A DNA stretch of 64,000 nt from Rhizobacter sp964253025 (GCF_964253025.1 NZ_CAXUQC020000001.1:3720001-3784000), one strand, 5' to 3'. Shown: positions 36,792 to 46,893, counted from the first letter of the stretch. Notes: a model not told the origin generated them from the letters alone. Made by a program: numbers and translations.

Positions 36792-39458
36792 ATGCCTGGC
36801 ACCCAAACCGATCGCCTCGCGAAGTACTGGTCCAAGCGCGACTTCGACAAGACGCCCGAACCCCGGGGTGTTCGGGCTCGCGCGGGCAAGGCCCTGTCCT
36901 TCGTCATCCAGAAACATGCCGCCACCCGACTGCACTACGACTTCCGCCTCGAGCTGGACGGCGTGCTGCTCTCCTGGGCGGTTCCGAAGGGCCCGTCCTT
37001 CGACCCCAAGGACAAGCGCATGGCGGTGCGCACCGAAGACCACCCGTTGTCCTATGCCGACTTCGAGGGGACCATTCCGCCGGGGCAGTACGGCGCCGGC
37101 CAGGTCATCGTCTGGGACCGGGGCACCTGGCGCGCCATCGGCGATCCCCAGGAAGGCCTGGCCGCCGGCAAGTTGGTGTTCGAACTCGAGGGCGAGAAGC
37201 TCTCGGGCGCCTGGGAGCTGATCCGCATCCAGAAGCCGGGCGAACGGCAGGAGACGTGGCTCCTCTTCAAGAAGCGGGACGATCATGCCCGGCCGCACGA
37301 CGAATTCGACGTGGTGACAGCCTGGCCGGACAGCGTGATCAGTGCCTCACGGATCGACGCGCCGGAGCCGAGCCCGCGGACTGCCCGCGCTTCCAAATCG
37401 ACGAAGACCGCGAAGGCGAAGGCTGAGCCCAAGGCTGGCAAGGCCACCCAGAGAACCGCGACAGCGCGCAGCAAGACGGCGGAACTGCCGCCGGCCGCCG
37501 CGCTGCCCGACACCCTGTCGCCGCAGCTCGCCACGCTGGCCACCGGCGTGCCGCCCACCGGCGAATGGCTGTTCGAAGTCAAGTACGACGGCTACCGCGT
37601 CATGACCCGGATCGAGGACGGCGAACCGCGCCTCATCACGCGCGGCGGCCACGACTGGACCGCCAAGCTGCCGCAGCTGGCCAAGTCGCTGCGCGGGCTG
37701 GGCCTGCGCTCCGGCTGGCTGGACGGCGAGCTGGTCGTGCTGAACGACGAAGGCGTGCCCGACTTCAACGCCCTGCAGAACTCCTTCGACCGGTCGCGCA
37801 CCGATCGCATCGTCTACTTCCTGTTCGACCTGCCCTTCCTCGAGGGGCGCGACCTGCGCGAGGTGCCCCTGCGCCAGCGCCGTGAAACCCTGGCGCAACT
37901 GGTTGATGCCCGCGGCGACGAACGGGTCCGTTTCAGCGCCAACTTCGACGCCGACCCGGCCAGCATCCTGCAGTCCGCCTGCCAGATGAAGCTCGAAGGC
38001 GTGATCGCCAAGCGGGCCGACGCGCCCTATGAGTCCCGACGCAGCAACAGCTGGCTCAAACTCAAGTGCCAACTGCGCCAGGAGTTCGTGATCGCCGGCT
38101 ACACGGCCCGGCGGGGTGTCGACGGCGAAGTGGGCAGCCTGCTGCTGGGTGTGCACGATGAAACCGGACGCCTGCTGCCCGTCGGTAGCGTCGGCACCGG
38201 CTGGGACACCGCCACCACCCGCGAGCTCTGGAAGACGCTCCATCCCCTCACCACGGAAGCGTGCCCCTTCGATGGCGGCAAGTCGCCCAAGCAGGGCCGT
38301 TGGAGCCGCCGCACGGCCGGCAGCGAGCGCTGGGTCAAGCCGACCCGCATCGCGGAGGTGAGCTTTGGCGAGTGGACCCCCGACGGCCAGATCCGGCATG
38401 CCGTGTTCGTCTCGCTGCGCACCGACAAGCCGGCCCGCCAGATCACCCGCGAACGGGCGGTGGATCCCGCGCCTCGCAGTGCGCGGGCCGCCAAGGCCGA
38501 GCCTCCTGCGGCGCGCAGCGCGGCCGCGCCCGTCAAACGCGCCCGATCGTCGGACGGCATCCGGGTGTCCAACCCGGACCGCGTGATCGACCCGAGCACG
38601 GGCACCACCAAGCTCGACCTCGTTCGCTACTACGAAAGCGTGGCGGACTGGATGCTGCCCCACCTGAAGGGCCGGCCCTGCTCCTTCGTCCGCGGACCAT
38701 CCGGCATCGCAGGCGAGCTCTTTTTCCAGAAGCACACCGGCAAGCTCAAGCTGACCGCCGTGCAGCAACTCGACCCCGCCCTGTGGCCCGGCCACGAGGC
38801 GCTGATGGAAGTGGGTACGGCCGAGGGCCTGGCCAGCGCGGCGCAGATGAACGTCATCGAGTTCCACACCTGGAACACGATGGCGCGCCACATCGACAAG
38901 CCCGACCGCATCGTGTTCGACATCGACCCCGGCGAAGGGGTCGGCTGGTCGATGATCCAGGACGCCGCGGTGCTCACGCGCGCGCTGCTCGAGGAACTCG
39001 GCCTGCGCGCCTGGCTCAAGACGAGCGGCGGCAAGGGCCTGCACGTCGTGGTGCCCATCGCCCCGCGCCAGGACTGGGACACGGTCAAGGACTTCTCGCA
39101 AGCCGTCGTGCAGCACCTGGCCGACCAGATCCCCGACCGCTTCGTCGCCAAGAGCGGTCCGGCCAACCGGGTGGGCAAGATCTTCGTCGACTATTTGCGC
39201 AACGGCCACGGCGCCACCACGGCGGTCGCGTTCAGTGCGCGGGCGCGGCCCGGCCTGGGCGTGTCCATGCCCGTGACCTGGGAGGACCTGCCGTCCCTGA
39301 AGAGCGGTGCCCACTGGACCGTTGCCACGGCACGCGAGCACCTTTCCTTCCTGACGGCCGATCCCTGGGCCGAGTACTTCAAGACCCGGCAAGCCCTGGG
39401 TCCGGCTCTCAAGCGGCTGGGCAAACCCGCCAGGTCCACCGCGAAGCGGCGGGGCTGA
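36792..39458 (+). CDS. ligD: ATP-dependent DNA ligase D (PE-LIG-POL)
   Basis: An 888-residue multifunctional NHEJ enzyme. Order: phosphoesterase domain (about 25-150; FVIQKHAATRLHYDFRLELDG), basic linker, ligase domain with the adenylated Lys264 (EVKYDGYR) and LDGELVV, OB-fold with TGWDTAT, second basic linker, then primase-polymerase (about 600-880) with the metal-binding D710-I-D712 pair (FDIDPGEG). This is the Pseudomonas-type order, not the mycobacterial one. It forms an operon with ku. Confidence 0.96.
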   Translation: MPGTQTDRLAKYWSKRDFDKTPEPRGVRARAGKALSFVIQKHAATRLHYDFRLELDGVLLSWAVPKGPSFDPKDKRMAVRTEDHPLSYADFEGTIPPGQYGAGQVIVWDRGTWRAIGDPQEGLAAGKLVFELEGEKLSGAWELIRIQKPGERQETWLLFKKRDDHARPHDEFDVVTAWPDSVISASRIDAPEPSPRTARASKSTKTAKAKAEPKAGKATQRTATARSKTAELPPAAALPDTLSPQLATLATGVPPTGEWLFEVKYDGYRVMTRIEDGEPRLITRGGHDWTAKLPQLAKSLRGLGLRSGWLDGELVVLNDEGVPDFNALQNSFDRSRTDRIVYFLFDLPFLEGRDLREVPLRQRRETLAQLVDARGDERVRFSANFDADPASILQSACQMKLEGVIAKRADAPYESRRSNSWLKLKCQLRQEFVIAGYTARRGVDGEVGSLLLGVHDETGRLLPVGSVGTGWDTATTRELWKTLHPLTTEACPFDGGKSPKQGRWSRRTAGSERWVKPTRIAEVSFGEWTPDGQIRHAVFVSLRTDKPARQITRERAVDPAPRSARAAKAEPPAARSAAAPVKRARSSDGIRVSNPDRVIDPSTGTTKLDLVRYYESVADWMLPHLKGRPCSFVRGPSGIAGELFFQKHTGKLKLTAVQQLDPALWPGHEALMEVGTAEGLASAAQMNVIEFHTWNTMARHIDKPDRIVFDIDPGEGVGWSMIQDAAVLTRALLEELGLRAWLKTSGGKGLHVVVPIAPRQDWDTVKDFSQAVVQHLADQIPDRFVAKSGPANRVGKIFVDYLRNGHGATTAVAFSARARPGLGVSMPVTWEDLPSLKSGAHWTVATAREHLSFLTADPWAEYFKTRQALGPALKRLGKPARSTAKRRG

Positions 39459-39476
39459 CCGGGCCTGCGGCCGGCA

Positions 39477-42311
39477 TCAGGGCGCGGGGTGAGCGTCCGG
39501 GCGGGCGTCTCGTCCCTCGGCAGCTCCGGCTGCGGCGATCTCCCGTCCCGGGTTCTTGCCCGGCCCTGCAGTCGCTCCAGGACCCTCGCCATTCGACGCG
39601 ACGCGCGGTTCCTTCGCCGAGGCGATCGGACTCGCAACCGAGGCGGCAGCCGCCGGCGCGGATTCGGCCTTGGCACGTGGGGTGACGCCGATCGGCGGCG
39701 CCTTCGCCTGTGCAGTCGGATGCGACGCCCCTTGCCGGCCGGCCCCATCGTGCGTCGAACGACCACGGTCCGGTGCCTTGGCAGGCTCCGGGCCGGCTCG
39801 CTGGGGCGTGCCCTTTGGCGGCTGGGGCGGCTTGGCGGCACCTTGCTTTGCTTGCGCTGCGCCGGCCCGCGAGGGTACTGTCTGCTGCGCGACGCGCTGT
39901 TCAGGTCCGGCCGGTGGGGGCGTCGTGGAACGGAGCGGCTCGCTCGACTGCGTCGGCCGAGCCGCCCCTGGCGACGACCCCGCAGCCTTTGCCGCCTGGG
40001 GCGTCGGCCCCGAAGGCGGTCGAGGGGACCGCTGCGGCGGAGCCGGCTGGGCAGGCGACGGCCGTCCTTGCGGCCGGTCCGCCGTTTCGGCCGAGGCCGT
40101 CCGCCCCGTCGGTGGCGGTGCCGCTGGCTCAAAGGTCGGCGTCGACGACGCTTGCGGTGGCAGTGACGGTTCCGGCCGCGCCGGCGGCGCAACGGTTTGA
40201 GTCAATGCGCCCGTCGATCGCATCTCGACGGGCTTCATGGACGCGGGCGGTTCACCGGGGTGGGACCGCGGCCCTCCCGACGCCGGCGGTGCCGCCCGGT
40301 TGGCCGTTGAAGGCATCGCATCCGGCAAGATTCCCACGATCTCGGCGTCGGCCCGCTCCCTGAAGGCCGCGGGGGCGACGACTTGTGCCACGCCCTCTTG
40401 CGCGGGCACCGCACCGGTCGAGGCGACGCGCCCGGGGGCGGCGTCCTCATCACGAACCGACGGCGACGGAATGAGAGCGCCAGGTGTTGCCGTGGGCGCA
40501 ACCGCTGCTGCATCAAGCGCGACAGAGGGCGTGCGAGCCCCAGCACCGGAGGCCGCGCCGGCTGCGACCGCAGAGGGTGCCGCCAGCTTGTCCTGTGGCC
40601 GTTGGTACAGCACGCGCTTGGTATCGGCCGGCACGAAGCAGGTGAAGACCACGGAGGCCAGCCGGTCGGGAGCGAACAGCACGCCCACCCGCGGCGACAG
40701 GCTGAGCATCTCGTTCTGCGTGATGATGGGCACCTCCAGGTCGTACAGCATGCGCGAGGCGGTGTACGCCTCGCCGCCGAACCGGTTGTGTTCCACCGTC
40801 TGCGACTTGGTCGTGCGCACGATCTTCGTGCCCGACAGCAGACTCGCCCATTCCGCCGTCTCGGGGTCGGAGGCGCGGTACAGCAACTTGATCTGGCAGT
40901 TGACGATGACGCCCGACTCCAGCGCGTCCACGTTCAAGGTCCGATCCTCCGGGCCCCGAAGATCGCGGATCGACTGGTGCAGCAGCACCATGTTGACGTT
41001 GAAGCCTGCGATGGTGGCGAGCGCGTCGCTGATCTCCTGGGAGATCATGAACTTCAGTTCGTCGACCGCCAGCGTGAGGTGGTGCGGCCGCTCGGGGCCC
41101 AGCCGCCGCGCCTCCTGGATCACCTCGGTGATGAACACCTGGGTCGCCCGCTTCAAGGTGGCGTCGTCCAGCGAGCCGCGCACATAGATGCTCGCTCCCG
41201 ACTTCAGCGCCTCGGCCACCTTGTTGCCGCCGCCCTTCTTGGGGTTCAGCGAGGGCATCACGCCGAACTCCACCAGGCCGTCGTACAGCCGGTTGGCGCT
41301 CTCCTTGAGCGGCTTGCCGTCCTCGCCCCGTTGCTCCAGTGCGGCCTTCAACCCTGCGATGCTCGTGCCCGACTTCGGCATGATGGTGTCGAGGATGGCG
41401 CGCTCCTTCGACTTGTAGAAGTCCGAACCGTCCCCCGTGTTGTTCAGCCCGAAGCAATTGACGATGCGGGCCCGCCGGTCACGTTCCGTCCCGCCCTCGA
41501 ACGGCGCCCAGCGCGTGTCCTCGCTGGCGAGGTCGATGTAGATGAAACGGCGTCCCGCCCGCTCGCAGGCCTCGGCCATGATGTAGGGCAGGAAGGCATC
41601 CGCCTTCGGGTCGATGTACACCACCCCGTGGCCCTGCCGGATGGCCTGCTCGATCATCACGCCGAGCACGACGCCCTTGCCGAAGCGGGTGGGGCCGACC
41701 ACCTGCATGTGCGTCGCGCGAAAGGTCTTGGCGTCGAGGTAGGTCGGCTGCCCCTCCGCATCAAGGCCGATGAAGACCTGCCCGTCGCGGTAGTGCTGGC
41801 GCGGCGGGAAGTCCCTCGCCTTGAGCTTGCCCACCTCGACCCGCATGTCGCTCTGCTTGTGGTCCTCCTGACGAACCAGCAGCCGCTGCCACTGCCGCGA
41901 CAGCCAGGGGGTGATGTAGCGTGCGGACGCCACCCGCCAGGCTAGCCCGGCGATGATGCCGAGCGGGATCAGCCAGCCCCAGCGCCACGCCTGCCGCGAC
42001 ACATAGTCGACGAACCACTGATGCCCCTGATCGGACGAGTTGCCCAGGGTCGCCAGCGTGCCGAAGTACATCGCGGGCCAGTAGACGAGGCACAGCACCA
42101 CGAGGCCGATCACCGCGACGTTGCGCAGACCGATCTTGAGCACGTCCATCAGTCCGTACTCCTCCTCGCGCGCCGGGGGGACGCGCAACGGCAGCACGTT
42201 GAGCAGCGCAAGCGTCGTGGCCGCCGCCGCGGCACACACCCACCACCAGGGGGTGGACCAGCGCATCGCGGCGATCACGAAACGGCCGGCGGCCTGGGTC
42301 ATCTCGTCCAT
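39477..42311 (-). CDS. virD4: type IV coupling protein (VirD4/TraG/TraD family) with long low-complexity tail
   Basis: A 944-residue ATPase that would couple DNA or protein substrates to the secretion channel. Four hydrophobic segments lie in residues 10-145. The Walker A is GPTRFGKG with Lys212, Walker B LAVDELKF, and YIDPKADAF and VLLHQSIRDLRG belong to the T4CP core, which ends near residue 575. The remaining 370 residues are Pro/Ala/Gly/Arg-rich without a recognisable fold. The ATG at 42311 has AAGGAGA 8 bases upstream. It is the last gene of the VirB8-VirD4 operon and converges on ligD with an 18-base gap. Confidence 0.92.
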   Translation of the reverse strand: MDEMTQAAGRFVIAAMRWSTPWWWVCAAAAATTLALLNVLPLRVPPAREEEYGLMDVLKIGLRNVAVIGLVVLCLVYWPAMYFGTLATLGNSSDQGHQWFVDYVSRQAWRWGWLIPLGIIAGLAWRVASARYITPWLSRQWQRLLVRQEDHKQSDMRVEVGKLKARDFPPRQHYRDGQVFIGLDAEGQPTYLDAKTFRATHMQVVGPTRFGKGVVLGVMIEQAIRQGHGVVYIDPKADAFLPYIMAEACERAGRRFIYIDLASEDTRWAPFEGGTERDRRARIVNCFGLNNTGDGSDFYKSKERAILDTIMPKSGTSIAGLKAALEQRGEDGKPLKESANRLYDGLVEFGVMPSLNPKKGGGNKVAEALKSGASIYVRGSLDDATLKRATQVFITEVIQEARRLGPERPHHLTLAVDELKFMISQEISDALATIAGFNVNMVLLHQSIRDLRGPEDRTLNVDALESGVIVNCQIKLLYRASDPETAEWASLLSGTKIVRTTKSQTVEHNRFGGEAYTASRMLYDLEVPIITQNEMLSLSPRVGVLFAPDRLASVVFTCFVPADTKRVLYQRPQDKLAAPSAVAAGAASGAGARTPSVALDAAAVAPTATPGALIPSPSVRDEDAAPGRVASTGAVPAQEGVAQVVAPAAFRERADAEIVGILPDAMPSTANRAAPPASGGPRSHPGEPPASMKPVEMRSTGALTQTVAPPARPEPSLPPQASSTPTFEPAAPPPTGRTASAETADRPQGRPSPAQPAPPQRSPRPPSGPTPQAAKAAGSSPGAARPTQSSEPLRSTTPPPAGPEQRVAQQTVPSRAGAAQAKQGAAKPPQPPKGTPQRAGPEPAKAPDRGRSTHDGAGRQGASHPTAQAKAPPIGVTPRAKAESAPAAAASVASPIASAKEPRVASNGEGPGATAGPGKNPGREIAAAGAAEGRDARPDAHPAP

Positions 42312-42330
42312 GCGGTCTCCTTTGCCGGGC

Positions 42331-43395
42331 TCACGCCGGGCGCGTGTAGTGCATGCGGCGCATCGAGGGTGCCCGGACCGCCTCGTGGCGTCCCGTCGCG
42401 TAGTCCCACTGCCACAGCACCCTGAACTCGCCGTCGTCCAGTTCGGCGATCTCCACGACGCGGCGCCCATGGTGCGGCGTCTTCTGGGCGTGCACGATGA
42501 CGTCGAGGTTGTTGCGCACCTGTCGCTGCACATGCTCGTAGGGAATCGCCGCGAAGCCGGCCGCCGCGAGATTGGTCAAGCGGTCGATGGTGTCCAGGGC
42601 ACTGTTCGCATGGATGGTGGACAGGATGCCGGAGTGGCCGGTGTTGGCCGCGGTGAGCAGCGCTTCGGCCGCGGCGCCGTCGCGCACTTCGCCGACGATC
42701 AGGCGCTGCGGTTCCATGCGCAGCGCGTTCTTCACGAGGCGGCTCATCGTGAGCGGCTCCACGTCCTTGACGAAGCGGTGCGGCGCTTCCAGCGCCACCC
42801 AGTGGTCGCTGTCGATCTGCAGCTCGGCGGTGTCCTCGATGCTGATGATCCGGTCGTCGCGCGGAATGAAGTTCGACACGGCGTTGAGCAGCGTCGTCTT
42901 GCCGCTGCCCGTGCCGCCCGACACCAGGATGTTGAAACGGTTGAGCATCGCCAGCCGCAGGTATTCGAACATCGACGCGTCGAACGACCCGGCTTTCATC
43001 AGCGCCTCGGCGGTGTAGCGCAGCTTGGGAAACAGCCGCACGGTCATGTTGCTGCCCGCCACGCCGGTCGGCGCGAGCACGGCGTTGATCCGTGAACCAT
43101 CGTCGAGCCGCGCATCGAGCAGCGGGCGCTCGATCGGATGAACTTCCTGGCCCAGCGCGTTGGCGATCTGCTCGATGGCCGTGACGAAGTGGAACTCGTT
43201 CTGCCAGCGAGCGTCCACCCGCTGGAACTCCCCGTGCCGCATGATGTAGACGCTGTCGAAGCGGTTCACGAAGATGCCGGTCACGCCCTCGAGCGCGAAG
43301 AAGGGCGAGATGGGCAGCAGATAGTGGCGCACCAGCTCCCACTGCAGCCGCACCGCGTTCTGCGCCTGCACGCTTTGCGGGTCGACGCTTGCCAT
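42331..43395 (-). CDS. virB11: VirB11-type secretion ATPase
   Basis: A 354-residue hexameric traffic ATPase that energises pilus assembly and transfer. The Walker A is GGTGSGKTTLLNAV with Lys166; the Asp box (ISIEDTAELQI), Walker B-like RLIVGEVRDGAAAEALL and the His box (SGILSTIHANSA) follow. ITGIFVN-like N-terminal sequence (TGIFVNRFDSVYIMRHGEF) is the usual N-terminal domain. It starts 1 base after the small DUF4124-like gene. Confidence 0.95.
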   Translation of the reverse strand: MASVDPQSVQAQNAVRLQWELVRHYLLPISPFFALEGVTGIFVNRFDSVYIMRHGEFQRVDARWQNEFHFVTAIEQIANALGQEVHPIERPLLDARLDDGSRINAVLAPTGVAGSNMTVRLFPKLRYTAEALMKAGSFDASMFEYLRLAMLNRFNILVSGGTGSGKTTLLNAVSNFIPRDDRIISIEDTAELQIDSDHWVALEAPHRFVKDVEPLTMSRLVKNALRMEPQRLIVGEVRDGAAAEALLTAANTGHSGILSTIHANSALDTIDRLTNLAAAGFAAIPYEHVQRQVRNNLDVIVHAQKTPHHGRRVVEIAELDDGEFRVLWQWDYATGRHEAVRAPSMRRMHYTRPA

Positions 43396-43396
43396 G

Positions 43397-43855
43397 TCAG
43401 CGCAGGCGGCCGAGTTCGCGCCGCAGCGCCTCGACGTTCTCTTGGTGTCGGGCAGCGCGGCGTTCGACCTCTTCGCCCCCGCCCGACTGCCGTGCCCGGC
43501 CGAGTGCTTCTTCCTCTGTGCGCAACTCGGCCTCCAGAATCGCCCGACGCTGCGTGTCCCGCACGCGCTGGTCGGCCGGGTCGACGCGGTGCGCCACGGG
43601 CGTCAAGCGGGGCGCGTCAGGCCGCACGGCGGCGGGCGTGGCCTGCCGTGACGGCGGTGCGGTCACCACGTCGAGCGGGGACGCGCGCACGGCGACCGGT
43701 TCGCAGGCGCGCGCACGCGCATCCGCCTCCGCCAGCAGGTTGGTCACGACGGGCGGGCGACCGATTTGTCCCGAGGGACAGCGGTACATCGCCGCCGCGG
43801 CATGGTCCACGAACCCCGAGCACGCCAGCGCGAGCAGCAGCCGACCGGACCTCAT
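43397..43855 (-). CDS. secreted DUF4124-like small protein of the T4SS operon
   Basis: A 152-residue protein with a signal peptide (MRSGRLLLALACSGFVDHAAAA). The mature start MYRCPSGQ, then VVTNLLAEADARARACEPV, resembles the Y-x-C ... TN ... EA ... GC pattern of small periplasmic proteins seen in conjugation loci (DUF4124-like). A Pro-rich linker and a charged C-terminal helix (EERTE-type, ALGRARQSGGGEEVERRAA) follow. Start overlaps the previous stop (ATGA). Possibly a VirB7-like or chaperone role, by position only. Confidence 0.7.
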   Translation of the reverse strand: MRSGRLLLALACSGFVDHAAAAMYRCPSGQIGRPPVVTNLLAEADARARACEPVAVRASPLDVVTAPPSRQATPAAVRPDAPRLTPVAHRVDPADQRVRDTQRRAILEAELRTEEEALGRARQSGGGEEVERRAARHQENVEALRRELGRLR

Positions 43856-44367
43856 GCCGCACCTCCAGCCAGTGCCCTCAGCCCATGAACGGTGATCGCG
43901 GCCGCCGCCACCGCGACGAAGGTCCAGCGCAAGGGCCAGCGGCGTGACAGGCGGCCGCGATCCCGACGCACCGTCGGCGCCACCATGACGCACAGCACCG
44001 CGGTGTAGGGAAAGGCGGTTGTCGCGATCTCGCCCGCCCGCCCGGCGAGGCTGAGCGCAGCGCACCACAGCAGCAGGAGCAGGTTGAGCGGCAGCACATA
44101 GGCGCCGAAACCTCGGGCTGCATTGACCTGGAACAGGTCGTCCTCCAGGGCCGCGGCCACGTGATACAGCGCCAGCATGGCCGGCAGTGCCATGGCCCAG
44201 GCCAACCAGGGCGGCGCGAACACGCTCATGCCGATGAGCGGCGAGCAGGCCGTCACGTAGGGCAGCAAGGTCAGGCGCAGCTGGGCGTGCTCATAGTCGC
44301 CGTCCGCGATGCGCTGGCACCACTGCCGCAGGCGTTGCAGCCAGGGGGCGGGCATGGGCTCGTCCAT
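43852..44367 (-). CDS. membrane protein of unknown function in the T4SS operon
   Basis: A 171-residue protein with about four hydrophobic helices (around residues 40-70, 88-110, 115-132 and 148-165). I do not recognise a family. It lies between virB10 (10-base gap) and the DUF4124-like gene (ATGA overlap), so it belongs to the same transcript. Confidence 0.72.
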   Translation of the reverse strand: MDEPMPAPWLQRLRQWCQRIADGDYEHAQLRLTLLPYVTACSPLIGMSVFAPPWLAWAMALPAMLALYHVAAALEDDLFQVNAARGFGAYVLPLNLLLLLWCAALSLAGRAGEIATTAFPYTAVLCVMVAPTVRRDRGRLSRRWPLRWTFVAVAAAAITVHGLRALAGGAA

Positions 44368-44377
44368 GTCGCCGTCC

Positions 44378-45817
44378 TCAAGGCCGGGTCACGGCCGGGG
44401 CGAACTCGTCGATGGGCGCCCAGGCCTGCAGCACCATCTCGTCGTCCAGGAAGACGTTCATCGGCGTGCCCGGCTGGATCGTGATCGTCGGCACGAGATT
44501 GAGGTAGCGCGAGGCCACCCGCTTGCCGATGTCGGCAAGCCCGAGTGCGATCTCCGCGCCCGCGGTCCGCCCACCGCCGATGACGCTCGCAGCGGCCACC
44601 GCGGTGTTGCTGTCCGTGCGCTTGACGGCCTCTGCCGCGCCCCAGCCGCCGATCACGCCGTACGCCACTACGCCGCCCAGGGTGGCGAGGAAGTGGCGGT
44701 TGACGTCGCCGTCGATGGCAGCCACACCGCCCGCATCCAGCATCGAGCTCCGCGTCAGGTCGATGCGGGCGCCGTTGGGCAGGACCAGCCACTGCGCCGC
44801 CAGGGCCATGCGTTCGTTGATCGCCTCGTTGACCGGCTTGGGCCGCACCGACGTGCCGAGCACCCGCGTGCCCTTGGGGATCAGGATGACATCCTGGTTG
44901 ATGTCATAGATGTCGCGCGCGATCATCGCGCGCCAGCGCCCCTCCCAGTCGGAGTTGACCTCCATGTCGAGCACCGCGGCCATCACCGTTCCGACCGGCA
45001 CGAGGTACTCGCCCTCGCGTGGCGGCTCGCCCCGTTCACGGCGGCGCGTGGCCGATTGCCCGACGACCGTGCTGGCCGCCTGGGCCCCCGGGATGTCACG
45101 GGCGAAGCCCGTGGCCGAGGCACCGAGCCAGCGACCACCGCCACCCGCGCCCTCCGCCGACACGGACCCACCCCCGACGCCGCCGCCGGTCCCGACCGGA
45201 TCGGGGGCCGTCGAGGCGCCTCCGCCTCCGCCCTTCACGCGGTCGATGGCATGGCGCAGGCGGGAGAGCGTGGCCTCGCCACGCCCTGCGCTGGCAGAGG
45301 CCGCTGCGTTCGGTGCAGCGGCCGCCTCGCCTCGGGCACGGTCGATCACCATGTCCTGCGACTTGATGGCCGCCAGCGCACGCTTCAGGTCGTCCAGGCG
45401 AGCCGCGTCGCGAAGCTCCTGCTCGGGCGACTTCGGGCGAGGCGTGCCGTCGACCGGCTCTTCCCGCGGCTTGACCCCGCGTTGCGCGTCGAGCGCGGCG
45501 CGTCGCTGACGCTCGGCTTCGAGGCGCGCCGCCTCCATGCGCTGCTTGGCCTCGAAATCGACGAAGGCGTCCTGGGCCGGTGCCGGCTTGGCCTGCGTGT
45601 CCACCGCCTTCGCCGGTTGGGCCGGCGTGCGAAATGCATCGACCAGCAGGCCGCCCACGACCAGACCACCCAGCAGCACCGCCACCACCAGCGCGCGCTT
45701 GCCGTGCTGTGAGGACTGCTCGTCCCCCGGGGCCGGGCCGGTGGCCGGCGTCACCGTATCACTGAACGACGCCGGCTCGGTGTCCGTCCGGCTGGAGGGC
45801 TGATCGGGTGCATTCAT
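44378..45817 (-). CDS. virB10: VirB10/TrbI-type T4SS core-complex protein
   Basis: A 479-residue envelope-spanning protein. A short cytoplasmic N-terminus precedes a membrane helix (about residues 41-60, ALVVAVLLGGLVVGGLLV), a long coiled/Pro/Gly linker, and a C-terminal beta barrel with VPVGTVMAAVLDMEVNSDW, IPKGTRVLGT and the final TITIQPGTPMNVFLDDEM, as in TrbI/VirB10. Its ATG overlaps the virB9 stop (ATGA). Confidence 0.93.
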   Translation of the reverse strand: MNAPDQPSSRTDTEPASFSDTVTPATGPAPGDEQSSQHGKRALVVAVLLGGLVVGGLLVDAFRTPAQPAKAVDTQAKPAPAQDAFVDFEAKQRMEAARLEAERQRRAALDAQRGVKPREEPVDGTPRPKSPEQELRDAARLDDLKRALAAIKSQDMVIDRARGEAAAAPNAAASASAGRGEATLSRLRHAIDRVKGGGGGASTAPDPVGTGGGVGGGSVSAEGAGGGGRWLGASATGFARDIPGAQAASTVVGQSATRRRERGEPPREGEYLVPVGTVMAAVLDMEVNSDWEGRWRAMIARDIYDINQDVILIPKGTRVLGTSVRPKPVNEAINERMALAAQWLVLPNGARIDLTRSSMLDAGGVAAIDGDVNRHFLATLGGVVAYGVIGGWGAAEAVKRTDSNTAVAAASVIGGGRTAGAEIALGLADIGKRVASRYLNLVPTITIQPGTPMNVFLDDEMVLQAWAPIDEFAPAVTRP

Positions 45818-46893
45818 GACGTGACCCCCTCGGCTTTGCGCAGCACGCTCATCGTCTGTTCACCCGAACGCATGGTGAACTTGGGGAAGATGCCGCTGAT
45901 CTGGTACGTGCGGGTGGGCGCGTCGTAGCTGTACTCCAGCAAGGTGGCCCGACCGTCGATCTCGGCCATGATGGACAGCAGGCCCTGCGCACCGTCCTTC
46001 ACGCGCACATAGGTGAAGCGCCCGTCGTCATAGACCGATTCGACTTCGCCGCCGTTCCAGCGGGTGAACGCGCCCGACTCCCAGGCGTAGTTGCTGTTGA
46101 GCTTCTTGCGGTAGGCCTTCAGGCCTTCGCGGTTCTGCCGTTCGAGCTCCGCATTGCGCTCGCGCAGGGTGGAGAGTTCGCGGACCATCGCGCCGGAGCC
46201 GTCCGTTCCCAGCGACTCCGCCTTGCTCCAGTTGGCACGCGAGATGAGGCCTGCATCGGCCACGATGTAGACGCAGTGGGCGAGCTCCGCGCCTTCCGGC
46301 ACGCGGCTCACGAGGAACTCATAGGCGTTGCCGCTCTGGCCGATGGCCGAGATGGTCGTGGCCCGCCCTTCGCTCGACCGACTGGTCGGCTTGATGAAGA
46401 TGCGGTTGTTGATCCAGTCGAGGGCCCACAGCTCCTTGTCACCCATGATCACGTCGATGCCGCTCTCGGGCAACGCCACGTGGATCTGTTTGTAGGGCTG
46501 GGCATGCAGCCGGATGATGTCGCCCGGCCGCCAGTGCACGGTGCGGCAGCTGAGCGCCGGCTCGCTGGTGCTGGGGCGGTTGGCCGCCCGAGCCTGGATC
46601 CGGGCTACTGCGGCCCGCCGTGCAGCCGGCGACGGCCCGTCATCCACCCCGGCCTCGCGTGCCGGCAGGGTGCGTGGCACCGGTGCGGGCGCGGTCTCCG
46701 TCGCCACGGGTGCGGCTTCCACGACCGGCGCGGGAGCGCGCGGGGGGAGGTCGAAGGGAGTCTGCTGGGCCGCGGCCGTCAACGCGAAGCTGGCGAACCA
46801 GGTCAAGGCGAGCTGTCGCGGCAGCGCGCCCCGCGCGGAGGGCATGAAGGCGGTCGAGGTCAGGTGGGTTTTCATCGGGGTCAGGGGCTCCAT
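45814..46893 (-). CDS. virB9: VirB9/TrbG/CagX-type T4SS core-complex protein
   Basis: A periplasmic and outer-membrane core protein. A signal peptide (TWFASFALTAAAQQ) and a Pro/Ala linker come first. The CagX-like core has IRLHAQPYKQIHVALPESG, WALDWINNRIFIKPTS and NAYEFLVSRVPEG; the C-terminal lobe contains FTRWNGGEVESVYDDGRFTYVR and YQISGIFPKFTMRSGEQTM. An alternative Met at 46875 would shorten the leader by six residues; neither has a strong ribosome site. Confidence 0.9.
   Translation of the reverse strand: MEPLTPMKTHLTSTAFMPSARGALPRQLALTWFASFALTAAAQQTPFDLPPRAPAPVVEAAPVATETAPAPVPRTLPAREAGVDDGPSPAARRAAVARIQARAANRPSTSEPALSCRTVHWRPGDIIRLHAQPYKQIHVALPESGIDVIMGDKELWALDWINNRIFIKPTSRSSEGRATTISAIGQSGNAYEFLVSRVPEGAELAHCVYIVADAGLISRANWSKAESLGTDGSGAMVRELSTLRERNAELERQNREGLKAYRKKLNSNYAWESGAFTRWNGGEVESVYDDGRFTYVRVKDGAQGLLSIMAEIDGRATLLEYSYDAPTRTYQISGIFPKFTMRSGEQTMSVLRKAEGVTS

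Noticed and set aside
37347..39392. 681-codon leftward open frame in ligD
   Set aside because: Antisense shadow of the ligase D gene, whose motifs are all intact on the plus strand.
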